This document shows, piece by piece, positions 1-7,594 of a stretch of DNA of 60,732 nt. The stretch spans positions 1-60,732 of the forward strand of contig CADECP010000044.1 in assembly GCA_902825875.1 (NCBI GenBank), written 5' to 3'. The notes under the pieces were generated by a model that was not told the origin of the DNA, did not search any database, and saw only the letters and a list, made by a program, of their open reading frames with translations. Origin of the DNA: an uncultured Acidobacteriota bacterium. Its GTDB lineage: Bacteria; Acidobacteriota; Blastocatellia; RBC074. Position numbers and translations under genes: made by a program. Position 1 is the first letter of the stretch. Each line of letters opens with the position of its first letter.

Positions 1-82
1 TCCTTCGAAGGCAAGCTAAACTTTCAACTCTTATCGCGCAACAGGTTTATTGTTTATTTCTCCCAGTGATAAAGCCTGCGGT

Positions 83-1090
83 TCAGGCAAAAGCCATTTC
101 GTGTGCTGCTTTGACAACGACTTCAAGCGGCCATTCCGTTGGCGTGTGATCAAGGAATCGCTCGGCGTCAATCGCCGCCATGCAGCCTGTGCCGGCAGCA
201 GTGACGGCTTGACGATACGATGAATCCTGCACATCGCCGCAGGCGAAAACGCCCGGCACGCTCGTTTCCATCGTACGCCCATTGGTTTTGATGTAACCGA
301 CATCATCCAGTTCGATCTGGCCGGCAAAGAGTTCTGTATTAGGTTTGTGGCCAATGGCGACGAAAGCGCCTTCACAAGCAAAGACGCTCTCTTCGCCAGT
401 GACCGTATCGTGCAGACGCACGCCTGTAACGCCGGTCTGTTGTGTGCCGAGCATCTCGCTAACTTCCGAATTCCAGATGAAATCAATCTTCTCGTTGTGG
501 AGAGCCTTCTCCTGCATGATCTTTGACGCGCGAAGAGTCTCCCGCCGGTGAATGACCGTCACGCGCGAAGCGTAGCGCGTCAGGTAAGTCGCTTCTTCCA
601 GCGCGGTATCGCCGCCGCCGATGACGACGATGGATTTGCCTTTGAAAAAGAAGCCGTCGCAGGTGGCGCAGGCCGAAACTCCCAAGCCGCCCAGCCCGCG
701 CGGCGAGGGTGCTTCGCCGGGAACGCCGAGCCATTTTGCCGAAGCCCCCGAAGCAATGATCAGCGCGTCGGCCTCGACTGCCACGTCATCGGTGAAGAGC
801 CGGAACGGGCGGCGCGTTAAATCCGCGCGGTTGATGTAAGAGACAAGGAATTCCGTGCCGAAGCGCTGCGCTTGCAGGCGCATTTCATCCATCAGCGCCG
901 GGCCTTGAATGCCAGCGGCAAAGCCGGGAAAGTTTTCGACCTCGGTCGTAATGGTCAGTTGTCCGCCCGGCTGTGGCCCTTCGATCACCAGCGGGCGCAG
1001 ACCGGCGCGGGCAGCATAAATGGCGGCGGTCAGACCCGCCGGGCCTGAACCGATAATGACGACGTTGTGTCGGGATCTTGTTTTATTCAT
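83..1090 (-). CDS. trxB: Thioredoxin-disulfide reductase
   Basis: Flavoenzyme that passes electrons from NADPH to thioredoxin in the cytoplasm. The 335-residue product has the FAD-binding GSGPAG motif at residues 14-19, the redox-active CATC at 141-144, the NADPH-binding GGGDTA just after it, and a C-terminal GVFACGD FAD segment. The frame stays open upstream to 1357, but the protein family begins at the ATG at 1090, so I start there. It is the last gene of a minus-strand operon with a CcdA-type reductase (11 nt upstream), an exported thioredoxin-like protein and trxA. Together these make a complete route from NADPH to the periplasm. Family assignment is secure; the operon role is inference. 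Confidence 0.95.
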   Translation of the reverse strand: MNKTRSRHNVVIIGSGPAGLTAAIYAARAGLRPLVIEGPQPGGQLTITTEVENFPGFAAGIQGPALMDEMRLQAQRFGTEFLVSYINRADLTRRPFRLFTDDVAVEADALIIASGASAKWLGVPGEAPSPRGLGGLGVSACATCDGFFFKGKSIVVIGGGDTALEEATYLTRYASRVTVIHRRETLRASKIMQEKALHNEKIDFIWNSEVSEMLGTQQTGVTGVRLHDTVTGEESVFACEGAFVAIGHKPNTELFAGQIELDDVGYIKTNGRTMETSVPGVFACGDVQDSSYRQAVTAAGTGCMAAIDAERFLDHTPTEWPLEVVVKAAHEMAFA

Positions 1091-1101
1091 TGTTGAATCC
1101 T

Positions 1102-1827
1102 TCAGATGAATCGCTGCCCCGCCTGAACAAACAGGTATTGAGCGATCAGGATCATGACGAAGCCGAAGCCTTTTTTGACCTTCACCATCCATTCGCCGGA
1201 ACGCGGCAAGGCTGACAGCGCGCCGCTGAATGTGCCAAGCGCGATCATCAGCGTGCCCATCCCAATGGCAAAAACGAACAAGACCGTCGTGCCGAAAAAG
1301 ACATTGCCCTGTGTGCCGACATAAGCGAGCGCAGCCCCCAATGCCGGCGCCGTGCAAGGTCCGACAACCAATCCTGAAGACGCGCCAATCAACAGCGCCG
1401 AGACGTAACCTTTGCCTTTACGTTCAGGATTCCAGTTCGCCAAAAACTGTGGCGTCGGAAGCTGAATCACATCGAGCATTGACAGCGCCAGCAACAAAAT
1501 AACGTTGCCCACCACGATGTACGTCCATGGACTTGCCGCCCAAATGCCGAACAGCGTGCCGGTCAATGAAGCGAAGGCTCCAAGCGCGGCATACACAATC
1601 GCCATGCCGACCACGAACAGCACTGACAAGGTGAAGCCCTGCCAACTGGCACGCCCGCCGGTTTGAACTGAAGCCGTTTGACCGCCGATGAAACCGAGTT
1701 GAATCGGAATGATCGGATAGACACAAGGCGTGAAGCTGATGAGCAGACCGGCCAGAAAGGCGACCGGATAGGCCATCAGCGAACCCGCCGAAAGATATTC
1801 CTGAAGACTGTGCGCGAAACCATTCAT
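1102..1827 (-). CDS. CcdA/DsbD-type thiol-disulfide membrane transporter
   Basis: Integral membrane protein that carries reducing equivalents from cytoplasmic thioredoxin to outer-side thioredoxin-like proteins. About six hydrophobic segments are visible over 241 residues. Two Pro-Cys signatures of the DsbD beta/CcdA family are present: FTPCVYPIIP in the first segment and GPCTAPALGA in the fourth. I choose the ATG at 1827 because a strong GGAGGGAGAG ribosome site precedes it; an ATG seven codons upstream would put that site inside the gene. It lies between trxB and an exported thioredoxin-like gene, which are its expected electron donor side and acceptor. No separate DsbD alpha or gamma domain is fused. 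Confidence 0.9.
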   Translation of the reverse strand: MNGFAHSLQEYLSAGSLMAYPVAFLAGLLISFTPCVYPIIPIQLGFIGGQTASVQTGGRASWQGFTLSVLFVVGMAIVYAALGAFASLTGTLFGIWAASPWTYIVVGNVILLLALSMLDVIQLPTPQFLANWNPERKGKGYVSALLIGASSGLVVGPCTAPALGAALAYVGTQGNVFFGTTVLFVFAIGMGTLMIALGTFSGALSALPRSGEWMVKVKKGFGFVMILIAQYLFVQAGQRFI

Positions 1828-1869
1828 GTTCTCTCCCTCCTTCTCCAACTGTTGTGGAGTGCTGCTGTC

Positions 1870-1906
1870 ATGAGGCGCGAAGCTGAAGTAGTGCTTCGCG
1901 CCTCAT
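1870..1906. repeat. Perfect 14-bp hairpin between operon genes
   Basis: ATGAGGCGCGAAGC at 1870-1883 pairs exactly with 1893-1906 around a 9-nt loop. It lies between the exported thioredoxin-like gene (ends at 1941) and the CcdA-type gene. There is no T run on the minus strand, so it may be an mRNA-stabilising or attenuating hairpin rather than a full terminator. Confidence 0.6.
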
Positions 1907-1940
1907 GGCAGCGTGTTTGTGTGCGCTTGTCCTCAGGCGA

Positions 1941-2357
1941 TTATTTCCCCGCGCTGTTGATGGCTTCGTCAAAAGCCTTGACGTAAGCCGCGCGATCGAA
2001 ATTCTGCATTGTCATGAACTGCGGCTTGCTGCCCTTGACGAAGACCGCCACCGTGGAGGTCTTCTGTTTGTTCGCCTCGAAGAAAGCTCCCAAGCCGAGC
2101 TTCTTCGCTGTCGCCTGAGATTCCGCCACCTTGTCGTCCGAAGACACATCCAGCACCACGAATTCGACCTTACCGCCGTACTCCTTCATTAGTTCCATCA
2201 TGGTTGGTTCCAGCTTCTGGCAGGCCTGACACCATTCGGCTTTGATGATGGCGACCGTCGGCTTGGTCTTCGCCATCGCCGGAACGATCATCAGCGCCAT
2301 CAGCGCCAAAAAAGCGAAGAGCATTCCCGCGCGTTTACGAATCAGATTGTTTTGCAT
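1941..2357 (-). CDS. Exported thioredoxin-like protein
   Basis: A 138-residue protein with an N-terminal signal peptide (basic residues 7-9, hydrophobic 11-27, cleavage near PAMA-K) and a thioredoxin fold with active site WCQAC at 42-46. The frame extends to 2459. The ATG at 2357 is preferred because AAGGAGAT precedes it and it opens directly onto the signal peptide. It probably acts outside the cytoplasmic membrane as a disulfide reductase fed by the neighbouring CcdA-type protein. The QA dipeptide between the cysteines differs from the GP of classical thioredoxin, which should shift its redox potential. Its substrate is not known; nearby c-type cytochromes are plausible. Confidence 0.85.
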   Translation of the reverse strand: MQNNLIRKRAGMLFAFLALMALMIVPAMAKTKPTVAIIKAEWCQACQKLEPTMMELMKEYGGKVEFVVLDVSSDDKVAESQATAKKLGLGAFFEANKQKTSTVAVFVKGSKPQFMTMQNFDRAAYVKAFDEAINSAGK

Positions 2358-2477
2358 ATCGGTTATCTCCTTGAAATAAGTAGTTGTTGGTTGATTGCGC
2401 GGAGCTTGACAAGCACCACGCTCGTTGCTGCGAATGGATTGTTCAAAAAACTTATTCACTCCGTTTGAGCTTCAAGC

Positions 2478-2843
2478 CTACGCCGCCGGCAGCTTTGCCG
2501 TATCTCTCCTCGCCAACGGTATCTGTGATTCAATCAGCGCCGCCAACGCGCTTTCGTTGGTCGAACCGACGATGCGCTCCGCGACTTGACCGTTTGCGAA
2601 GAGCAGGAAGGTCGGAACGCTCCGCACGCCATGCGCCAGAGCCAACTCGCTCGCTCGGTCAATGTCCACCTTGACGACTTCCGCTCGCCCGGCGTAACGC
2701 GTTGCCAGCCGTTCGACGATAGGAAGCATCGCTTTGCAGGGGCCGCACCAGGACGCCGAAAAATCGGCCAGTACAGGCGTTTCCTTGTTCAGCAGATCAT
2801 GCAACTCCGCAGCCGTCACTTCTTTGATTGTTGTGTTTGCCAT
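2478..2843 (-). CDS. trxA: Thioredoxin
   Basis: Cytoplasmic dithiol reductase of 121 residues with the classical WCGPC active site at 32-36, the ADFSASW strand before it and the VPTFLLF cis-Pro segment near residue 80. AAGGAG lies 6 nt before the ATG. It is the first gene of the minus-strand redox operon trxA - exported thioredoxin-like - CcdA-type - trxB. It is divergent from a small CxxC protein at 3046, with about 200 nt of shared promoter region holding a perfect 14-bp palindrome. Reduction of TrxA by TrxB and transfer through the membrane protein is the expected flow. Confidence 0.95.
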   Translation of the reverse strand: MANTTIKEVTAAELHDLLNKETPVLADFSASWCGPCKAMLPIVERLATRYAGRAEVVKVDIDRASELALAHGVRSVPTFLLFANGQVAERIVGSTNESALAALIESQIPLARRDTAKLPAA

Positions 2844-2977
2844 AACAGCTCCTTTTGAGATCGGGTAACTTCGTTTTCATTTGCTTGCTGATGCCCTCTC
2901 GTCATCAGCCGCGACAAGTATGCCTACTGGCGCTTCCCGGATAAGTAAGGCTGACCACACAAGGCATCGCTTTTTGA

Positions 2978-2991
2978 GTAATCGCGATTAC
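2978..2991. promoter_or_regulatory. Perfect 14-bp palindrome in divergent promoter region
   Basis: GTAATCGCGATTAC is fully self-complementary and sits in the 202-nt gap between the divergent trxA operon and the CxxC protein gene at 3046. It could be an operator for both. It is not a classical FNR (TTGAT-N4-ATCAA) or CRP site. The Crp/Fnr-type gene just downstream is one possible binder; this is inference. Confidence 0.4.
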
Positions 2992-3045
2992 AGAGAAAGA
3001 AACAACGGTTGTGTTGCTATGGGCTTGCATTTGTACGAGTGGTGA

Positions 3046-3333
3046 ATGGAAATAAAAATGGAATTGAAACCGACAACATTACGAATTTATGTGGCCCATC
3101 ATTGTGAATCCTGCGGTGAAGCTTTACGGTTGGCCGAGGATATCCGGCAAAAGCATCAAACTGTGATTGTCGAGGTGATTGACCTGGATGCGGAAGGTGA
3201 ACGAAATTGGGATGACGTGTTTTCAGTACCCACGTGGCTGCTGAACGGAAAAGTCATCTCGCTCGGCAACCCTTCCGCCGAAGAGCTTGAGATGCGACTT
3301 TCTTATAGCGGTTTTCAGTCGAGTGCGACCTGA
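3046..3333 (+). CDS. Small thioredoxin/glutaredoxin-like CxxC protein
   Basis: A 95-residue protein with the fold hints of a minimal thioredoxin or glutaredoxin: strand LRIYVAHHC, a CESC redox pair at 20-23, a helix, then VEVIDLD and a VPTWLL segment matching the cis-Pro loop. ATGs at 3046 and 3058 are both possible starts. It is divergent from the trxA operon and 99 nt upstream of a Crp/Fnr-type gene. It has no signal peptide, so it should be cytoplasmic. A redox carrier is likely; its partner is unknown. Confidence 0.7.
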   Translation: MEIKMELKPTTLRIYVAHHCESCGEALRLAEDIRQKHQTVIVEVIDLDAEGERNWDDVFSVPTWLLNGKVISLGNPSAEELEMRLSYSGFQSSAT

Positions 3334-3342
3334 GCATTCAGA

Positions 3343-3371
3343 GGTGGGACAGGTTCTGAACCTGTCCCACC
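3343..3371. terminator. 13-bp hairpin, GTGGGACA palindrome type
   Basis: GGTGGGACAGGTT at 3343-3355 pairs perfectly with 3359-3371 around a CTG loop, 10 nt after the stop of the CxxC protein. There is no long T run, so termination may be weak. A hairpin with the same outer GTGGGACA/TGTCCCAC stem but a different inner part lies at 54767-54793. Confidence 0.55.
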
Positions 3372-3432
3372 AAATCAAGAAGTCGCACGCACCTGCAAAT
3401 AGCTATAAAACGGCTTTGAAGAGGCGATCAGA

Positions 3433-4197
3433 ATGGCAGACCTATTCTCAAAAATTTCACGACGGTTAATGGGAGGACGCGCATTATCACCAACAGACAG
3501 CGTTGAATCTGATTTCGAGATGGCAGAAGTCAGCGCTTTGCGCGCCAAGATCGGATACCTCTCAGCGATGGATTTGTTTCGCGATTTGACGCCCCTGGAA
3601 ATGGAAGAGGTCGAACGCGCAACGGTTATGCAAACCTGTCGAACCGGTCGGGTCTTTTATACCCCCGGCGAAACCGGCGAAGTGCTGTTCATTCTTAAGA
3701 AGGGAGCAGTGCAGCTTTATCGCATGTCCGCAGAAGGGCGCAAGCTGGTGATTGCCAGGCTGGAGCCGGTTTGCTTCTTCGGTGAAATGAGCTGCGTCGG
3801 ACAGGGCATGTACAACACATTTGCCGAAGCGACCGAAGAATCGTTGATCTGCACCATGAGCCGTCATGATGTGGAGCGGTTGCTGCTCGCCAAACCCAAA
3901 GTTGCAGTACGTATACTGGAAGCCATCGGTCAGCGTCTGGTCAGCGCCGAACAGCAACTGGAAGAAATGGCTTTCAAAGGGTTGATTCCGCGCGTCGCTG
4001 CGCTGTTGTTGCGCGCGGCAGAAGGCGACGACGTGAAAGGTCTTTCCCATCAAGACCTCGCCGATCAACTCGGCGTTTACCGAGAAACTGTCACCAACGC
4101 TCTGAATGAATTAAAGACCGCAGGCATCATTGATATTGGCAGAAAACGGATCACCATCGTTGATCGCGTCAGGCTGGAGCGTGCTACAAGCGAGTAA
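3433..4197 (+). CDS. Crp/Fnr family transcriptional regulator
   Basis: DNA-binding regulator of 254 residues. A cyclic-nucleotide-binding-type beta barrel spans roughly residues 35-150 (signature FFGEMSC), followed by the dimer helix and a Crp-type winged helix with recognition helix near VYRETVTNALNELK. It lacks the N-terminal cysteine cluster of oxygen-sensing FNR and has an extra 35-residue N-terminus, so its signal is unknown. It sits between a thioredoxin operon and a cytochrome/Rieske block, which suggests control of redox or respiratory genes. That link is inference. Confidence 0.9.
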   Translation: MADLFSKISRRLMGGRALSPTDSVESDFEMAEVSALRAKIGYLSAMDLFRDLTPLEMEEVERATVMQTCRTGRVFYTPGETGEVLFILKKGAVQLYRMSAEGRKLVIARLEPVCFFGEMSCVGQGMYNTFAEATEESLICTMSRHDVERLLLAKPKVAVRILEAIGQRLVSAEQQLEEMAFKGLIPRVAALLLRAAEGDDVKGLSHQDLADQLGVYRETVTNALNELKTAGIIDIGRKRITIVDRVRLERATSE

Positions 4198-4473
4198 TTG
4201 CCGACTCTTCACTTCATTGGTTAAAGCAAGCCTATAAGACTTCCCTTCCGAAATAATCAGATTCTTTCAAGCGATTTTTTCTTTTCAACGGAATAAGCGA
4301 CCGAGTTCGACGATTGGTGGATGTGTAGATCGCAACTTCGCACAGCTTCACCGGCAAATTCGATTCAAATGCTCAAGGGGAGCGGTGAATCGTACGGGGA
4401 CGCTGTGCGAACCCAACCCATATCCCAGGTCAAAGCAGCAAGTCGCTGGGCCTGAATTCGGAGGAACTTTACC

Positions 4474-5136
4474 GTGAAAAGAAAAATTCAATTGTTGACA
4501 GTTATGCTTTTTGCCGTTGGCGCGCTGGCTTGGAATTTATCTGGCTTTGACCCCTCTGTCAGCGCCGAAATTCAATCAGCAGCCGCTGCGCAAAATCCTT
4601 GTGCGAAAAAAAGCCAGAATCCCTGTAACCCCTGCGCCAAAAAGAAAGGAATGAATCCGTGTAATCCCTGCGCGAAGAAGAAAGGCCAGAATCCGTGCAA
4701 TCCTTGCGCGAAAAAGAAGGCGATGAATCCGTGCAATCCCTGCGCGATGAAGAAAGCTTCCGACGAGGTTTACACTCCGGCGACGGCTTACAGCGGCTGG
4801 AAGAAGATCAATAAAAAGGCTTTTCTCAGCGAGCCGCACAGCGGAATGCTGGTGACTACTTTTGCCAATTCAACGGCGGAAGCTGCAATCAAGGGCAAGC
4901 AAACGACCTTTCCTATCGGCTCCATTCTCGTCAAAGAATCGCACGCCAACCAAAACGGCAAACCCGGAATGAAAGGCATGATCTTCTCGATGGAGAAGAC
5001 GGCTGCGGGCTGGCTTTGGGTGACGACCGACGCGACCGGACATGTCATGGATAAAGGCGATGGAGCAAAGATGCAGATGTGCGCTCAATGTCACCAATCG
5101 GCCAAGATGGATTCGGCATTCCTGAAAGCCAAATAA
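4474..5136 (+). CDS. Exported cytochrome P460-like protein with Cys-Lys repeats
   Basis: GTG start with GGAGG 9 nt upstream. Residues 1-31 form a signal peptide. A low-complexity part follows with four 12-residue units NPCNPCAKKKG(M/Q). From about residue 97 comes a domain resembling cytochrome P460: GWKKIN, IGSILVKE, KGMIFSM, GWLWVTT, then a c-type heme site CAQCH at 203-207 near the C-terminus. P460 proteins of ammonia oxidisers convert hydroxylamine or detoxify nitrogen oxides using a Lys-crosslinked heme; that activity is not shown here. The repeats supply about ten extra cysteines on the outer side, possibly for metal or thiol chemistry. It is followed by the formylglycine-enzyme-like gene. 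Confidence 0.75.
   Translation: MKRKIQLLTVMLFAVGALAWNLSGFDPSVSAEIQSAAAAQNPCAKKSQNPCNPCAKKKGMNPCNPCAKKKGQNPCNPCAKKKAMNPCNPCAMKKASDEVYTPATAYSGWKKINKKAFLSEPHSGMLVTTFANSTAEAAIKGKQTTFPIGSILVKESHANQNGKPGMKGMIFSMEKTAAGWLWVTTDATGHVMDKGDGAKMQMCAQCHQSAKMDSAFLKAK
4618..4761 (+). repeat. Four 36-nt in-frame tandem repeats
   Basis: Units at 4618, 4654, 4690 and 4726 each encode NPCNPC followed by A(K/M)KK and two further residues. A partial unit, NPCAKKSQ, precedes them. Third-position differences between units show that the array is old enough to have drifted at silent sites while the protein pattern was kept. Confidence 0.9.
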
Positions 5137-5224
5137 GCGCAATAGTTTGCCGTGGGATGATTCATTTGTGCCAGTGCTGTTAACGGGTCAGCGACAATGG
5201 CTCAAACGAACCGCCTGCACGGCG

Positions 5225-5263
5225 GGCCAGGGCGTCAAAACAGTGCTGTGGCAAGCCCTGGCC
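5225..5263. repeat. 9-bp hairpin before the formylglycine-enzyme-like gene
   Basis: GGCCAGGGC at 5225-5233 pairs with GCCCTGGCC at 5255-5263 across a 21-nt loop. It lies in the gap between the P460-like gene and the gene at 5290. It could be a terminator remnant or leader structure; there is no T run. Confidence 0.4.
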
Positions 5264-5289
5264 TTCTATAAAAATGAAGGAGTGAAGAA

Positions 5290-6288
5290 ATGAAAAGTCG
5301 GTTGGTAAAGAGTATCGCGCTATTCGGCGCAGTCGTGCTGGTCGCGGCGATGGCTGTTTACTTTTTCAGGGAGCGGCAGCTTCAGCCGAAACCGGTCAGC
5401 GCGGCAGAAAAAACCATGATTCGGCTCAAAGGAGGCGTGTTTCTGATGGGCACGGCGGGCGAAGTTGCGGATTCGCATCAGGGACATTCGGCGCACGCAA
5501 GCCCTGCTTCCGCAACGGTCAAAGACCCGGCGCACAAAGTCGGCGACGACGACGAACGCCCAACTCATCAAGTCACGCTCAGTCCGTTTTACCTGGATGC
5601 GACTGAAGTGATCAACGCCGAGTTCGTGGGCTTTGTCGAAGCCACTGGCTACAAAACCGACGCTGAAAAACAAGGCTCGGCCTGGGTTTTCAAGGAAGGT
5701 TTCAAGGATTGGGAATCGGTTGAAGGAGCGGACTGGCGTCATCCACTGGGGCCGGGTTCGTCCATCGCCGACAAGCCGGATTATCCCGTGGTTAATGTTT
5801 CGTGGAACGACGCGGCGGCCTTTGCGAAATGGGCTGGCAAACGTTTGCCCACCGAAGCCGAATGGGAATACGCCGCTCGCGGCGGACGCAAAGGCGAAAT
5901 CTATCCTTGGGGCAACGAACTCAAGCCGGGCGGGAAATCCATCGCCAATTTCTGGCAAGGCGTTTGGCCGACGAAAAACCTGCTTGAAGACGAGTTTTAT
6001 TACACCGCTCCGGTTGGAAATTTCGAGCCGAACGGGTTCGGCCTTTACGACATGATCGGCAATGTTTGGGAATGGACGGCGGATTGGTATGCGGCGGATT
6101 ACTACCGCCTCAGTCCGGCCAAAAACCCAAAAGGACCAAGTTCCGGCGAAATGCGCGCGGTGCGCGGCGGTTCGTGGTTCTGTTCGGAAAATTACTGCGG
6201 TGCTTATCGCGTAGGTTTTCGCGGGCAAAGTCCGCCGGATTCCGCTTTCAACAACGTCGGTTTCCGTTGCGCCCGCGATGCGCGTTAG
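5290..6288 (+). CDS. Formylglycine-generating enzyme-like (SUMF1/NirV family) protein, membrane-anchored
   Basis: A 332-residue protein with an N-terminal signal anchor (about residues 9-25) and a complete SUMF1-type domain: FLMGT near the start, VNVSWNDAAAFAKWAGKRLP, EAEWEYAARGG, IGNVWEWTADWY and RAVRGGSWFC. Cys298 and Cys303 have the same 5-residue spacing and context as the two copper-binding catalytic cysteines of human FGE (GGS-x-x-C-x4-C). Many relatives lack them, so true formylglycine-generating activity on a sulfatase is possible. No sulfatase lies in this window. The alternative is a NirV-like accessory protein, known beside copper nitrite reductases. AAGGAG precedes the ATG. Confidence 0.8.
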   Translation: MKSRLVKSIALFGAVVLVAAMAVYFFRERQLQPKPVSAAEKTMIRLKGGVFLMGTAGEVADSHQGHSAHASPASATVKDPAHKVGDDDERPTHQVTLSPFYLDATEVINAEFVGFVEATGYKTDAEKQGSAWVFKEGFKDWESVEGADWRHPLGPGSSIADKPDYPVVNVSWNDAAAFAKWAGKRLPTEAEWEYAARGGRKGEIYPWGNELKPGGKSIANFWQGVWPTKNLLEDEFYYTAPVGNFEPNGFGLYDMIGNVWEWTADWYAADYYRLSPAKNPKGPSSGEMRAVRGGSWFCSENYCGAYRVGFRGQSPPDSAFNNVGFRCARDAR

Positions 6289-6296
6289 CAGTCAGG

Positions 6297-6331
6297 GAAG
6301 GCGAAATCGCCTCACACACGATCTCGCCTTC
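6297..6331. terminator. Hairpin after the formylglycine-enzyme-like gene
   Basis: GAAGGCGAAATCG at 6297-6309 pairs with 6319-6331 with one mismatch, directly after the stop at 6288, and is followed by TTTC. It is a likely terminator or attenuator before the TlpA-like gene. Confidence 0.55.
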
Positions 6332-6378
6332 TTTCGGCGGCAGTTTGAAGACCGAAGGCAATAGAAGGAGAAGCATCC

Positions 6379-7035
6379 ATGAAAATGCCATTTGAGAAAA
6401 TGCCATTTGAGAAAATGCCGTTTGATCAAAAAGGAACTGAAGACGAGACGCGCACAATTCTGCTTTGCCTCGCGGTTATCTTCGGCATGGTGATCGCGTT
6501 AAGCCTTTACATCATCGTGCAGGGCGAATCGTCCTCGCTGCCGACTACGCAGTCGGCAATGTCGTTCCAGAAAAGCCAGCCCAGCTTGAAACCTCGAAAC
6601 ATTGCGACGGCCCAAACTACTGCTGCGCCGGATTTCAGACTTAAAGATGTAGCGGGCAAAGACCTGACGTTGAGCGATTACAAAGGCAAAGTGGTCGTTT
6701 TGAATTTCTGGGCGACCTGGTGCGGGCCGTGCAATGAAGAAACTCCCTGGCTGGTCGAGTTGCGCGAGCAGTATCACCAAAAAGGTTTCGAGATCATCGG
6801 CGTCTCTGTGGATTCGCTGGACGAATACGACCCGGCGGATGTCTCCGCCTTTATCAAAGAGTACAAGGTACGCTATCCAATTGTGATGGCGACGAAGGAA
6901 GTGGTTGACGATTTTGGGCCGGTGACAGGATTGCCTACCACTTTGCTCATTGACCGTCAGGGAAAGGTTCAGTACCGCCACCGGGGATTGATCTCGTTCG
7001 ATGATCTAAAAGAGAAGGTGGTGAAACTGCTATGA
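6379..7035 (+). CDS. TlpA/ResA-like membrane-anchored thioredoxin
   Basis: A 218-residue protein: a short charged N-terminus made of three KMPF repeats, one membrane anchor (about residues 32-50), then a TlpA-type domain with FRLKDVAG, VVLNFWATWCGPC (redox CGPC) and a GLPTTLLID cis-Pro loop. Proteins of this kind reduce apocytochrome c heme-binding cysteines or other exported thiols, which fits the cytochromes that follow. AAGGAG is well placed for the ATG at 6379. Two further in-frame ATGs occur inside the repeats. The stop overlaps the Rieske start by 4 nt (ATGA), so the two are translationally coupled. Confidence 0.88.
   Translation: MKMPFEKMPFEKMPFDQKGTEDETRTILLCLAVIFGMVIALSLYIIVQGESSSLPTTQSAMSFQKSQPSLKPRNIATAQTTAAPDFRLKDVAGKDLTLSDYKGKVVVLNFWATWCGPCNEETPWLVELREQYHQKGFEIIGVSVDSLDEYDPADVSAFIKEYKVRYPIVMATKEVVDDFGPVTGLPTTLLIDRQGKVQYRHRGLISFDDLKEKVVKLL
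6382..6426 (+). repeat. Three 15-nt tandem repeats at the TlpA-like start
   Basis: Units at 6382, 6397 and 6412 read AAAATGCCATTTGAG, the same again, then a copy with two changes. Each encodes KMPF(E/D) and each contains an in-frame ATG. Slippage by whole units would keep the frame. Confidence 0.9.
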
Positions 7036-7589
7036 ATTTCGAGACAAAGACAAGCGGTATTTCCGATACCCCAGAAGCCCCGGATAAAGCTTCCACCACT
7101 GTTGAGCGCCGCTCATTTCTGGGTGTGGTTATAGGGGGAATCACGTCAGGCATTGGGGCGGCGCTCGCCCTGGCGATAGGACGTTTCACGGTCGAACCGG
7201 CGCTCGCTGATTCCAAGACTGAACAGTGGGTTGATGCCGGACAACTGACCGATATTCCTGAAGGCAAACCGGTTAAACGCGCAATGACCATTGTGCAAGA
7301 GGTTGGCTGGGGGCGATTCCACGAACCGGGATCGGTCTGGGTAATCAGGAATGGCGAGGCCATTACAGTCTTCTCGGCTGTTTGTCCTCATTTGGGTTGT
7401 TCGGTCAATGCATCGGCAAAAGGTTTCATCTGTCCGTGCCACCAGAGTTCGTGGGACGGCGCAGGCGCAAAAACCGGCGGACCAACGCCGCGCAATATGG
7501 ACACGCTTGAACATCGCATCGAGAACGGCGCATTGCTGGTCAGGTATCAGAGTTTCAAGCAAGGAATAGCGGAGAAGGAAACGGTTTAG
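7032..7589 (+). CDS. Rieske [2Fe-2S] protein of a bc-type complex
   Basis: Iron-sulfur subunit of a quinol-cytochrome c oxidoreductase, 185 residues. An ERRSFLGVVIGG segment followed by a hydrophobic stretch is a membrane anchor with a single-Arg-pair, Tat-like signal. The cluster-binding boxes are CPHLGC and CPCHQSSWDG. It overlaps the TlpA-like gene by 4 nt and ends 5 nt before the cytochrome b gene, so the three are one transcription unit. It should pass electrons from quinol at the cytochrome b Qo site to the fused or separate cytochrome c. Confidence 0.93.
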   Translation: MNFETKTSGISDTPEAPDKASTTVERRSFLGVVIGGITSGIGAALALAIGRFTVEPALADSKTEQWVDAGQLTDIPEGKPVKRAMTIVQEVGWGRFHEPGSVWVIRNGEAITVFSAVCPHLGCSVNASAKGFICPCHQSSWDGAGAKTGGPTPRNMDTLEHRIENGALLVRYQSFKQGIAEKETV

Positions 7590-7594
7590 TCACG

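Noticed and set aside
4618..4761. 36-nt regular repeats as a CRISPR-like array
   Set aside because: The units are contiguous, in frame and coding (NPCNPCAKKKG); there are no spacers.
5320..6228. 302-residue minus-strand frame opposite the FGE-like gene
   Set aside because: No recognisable motifs; the plus strand encodes a complete SUMF1-type domain.
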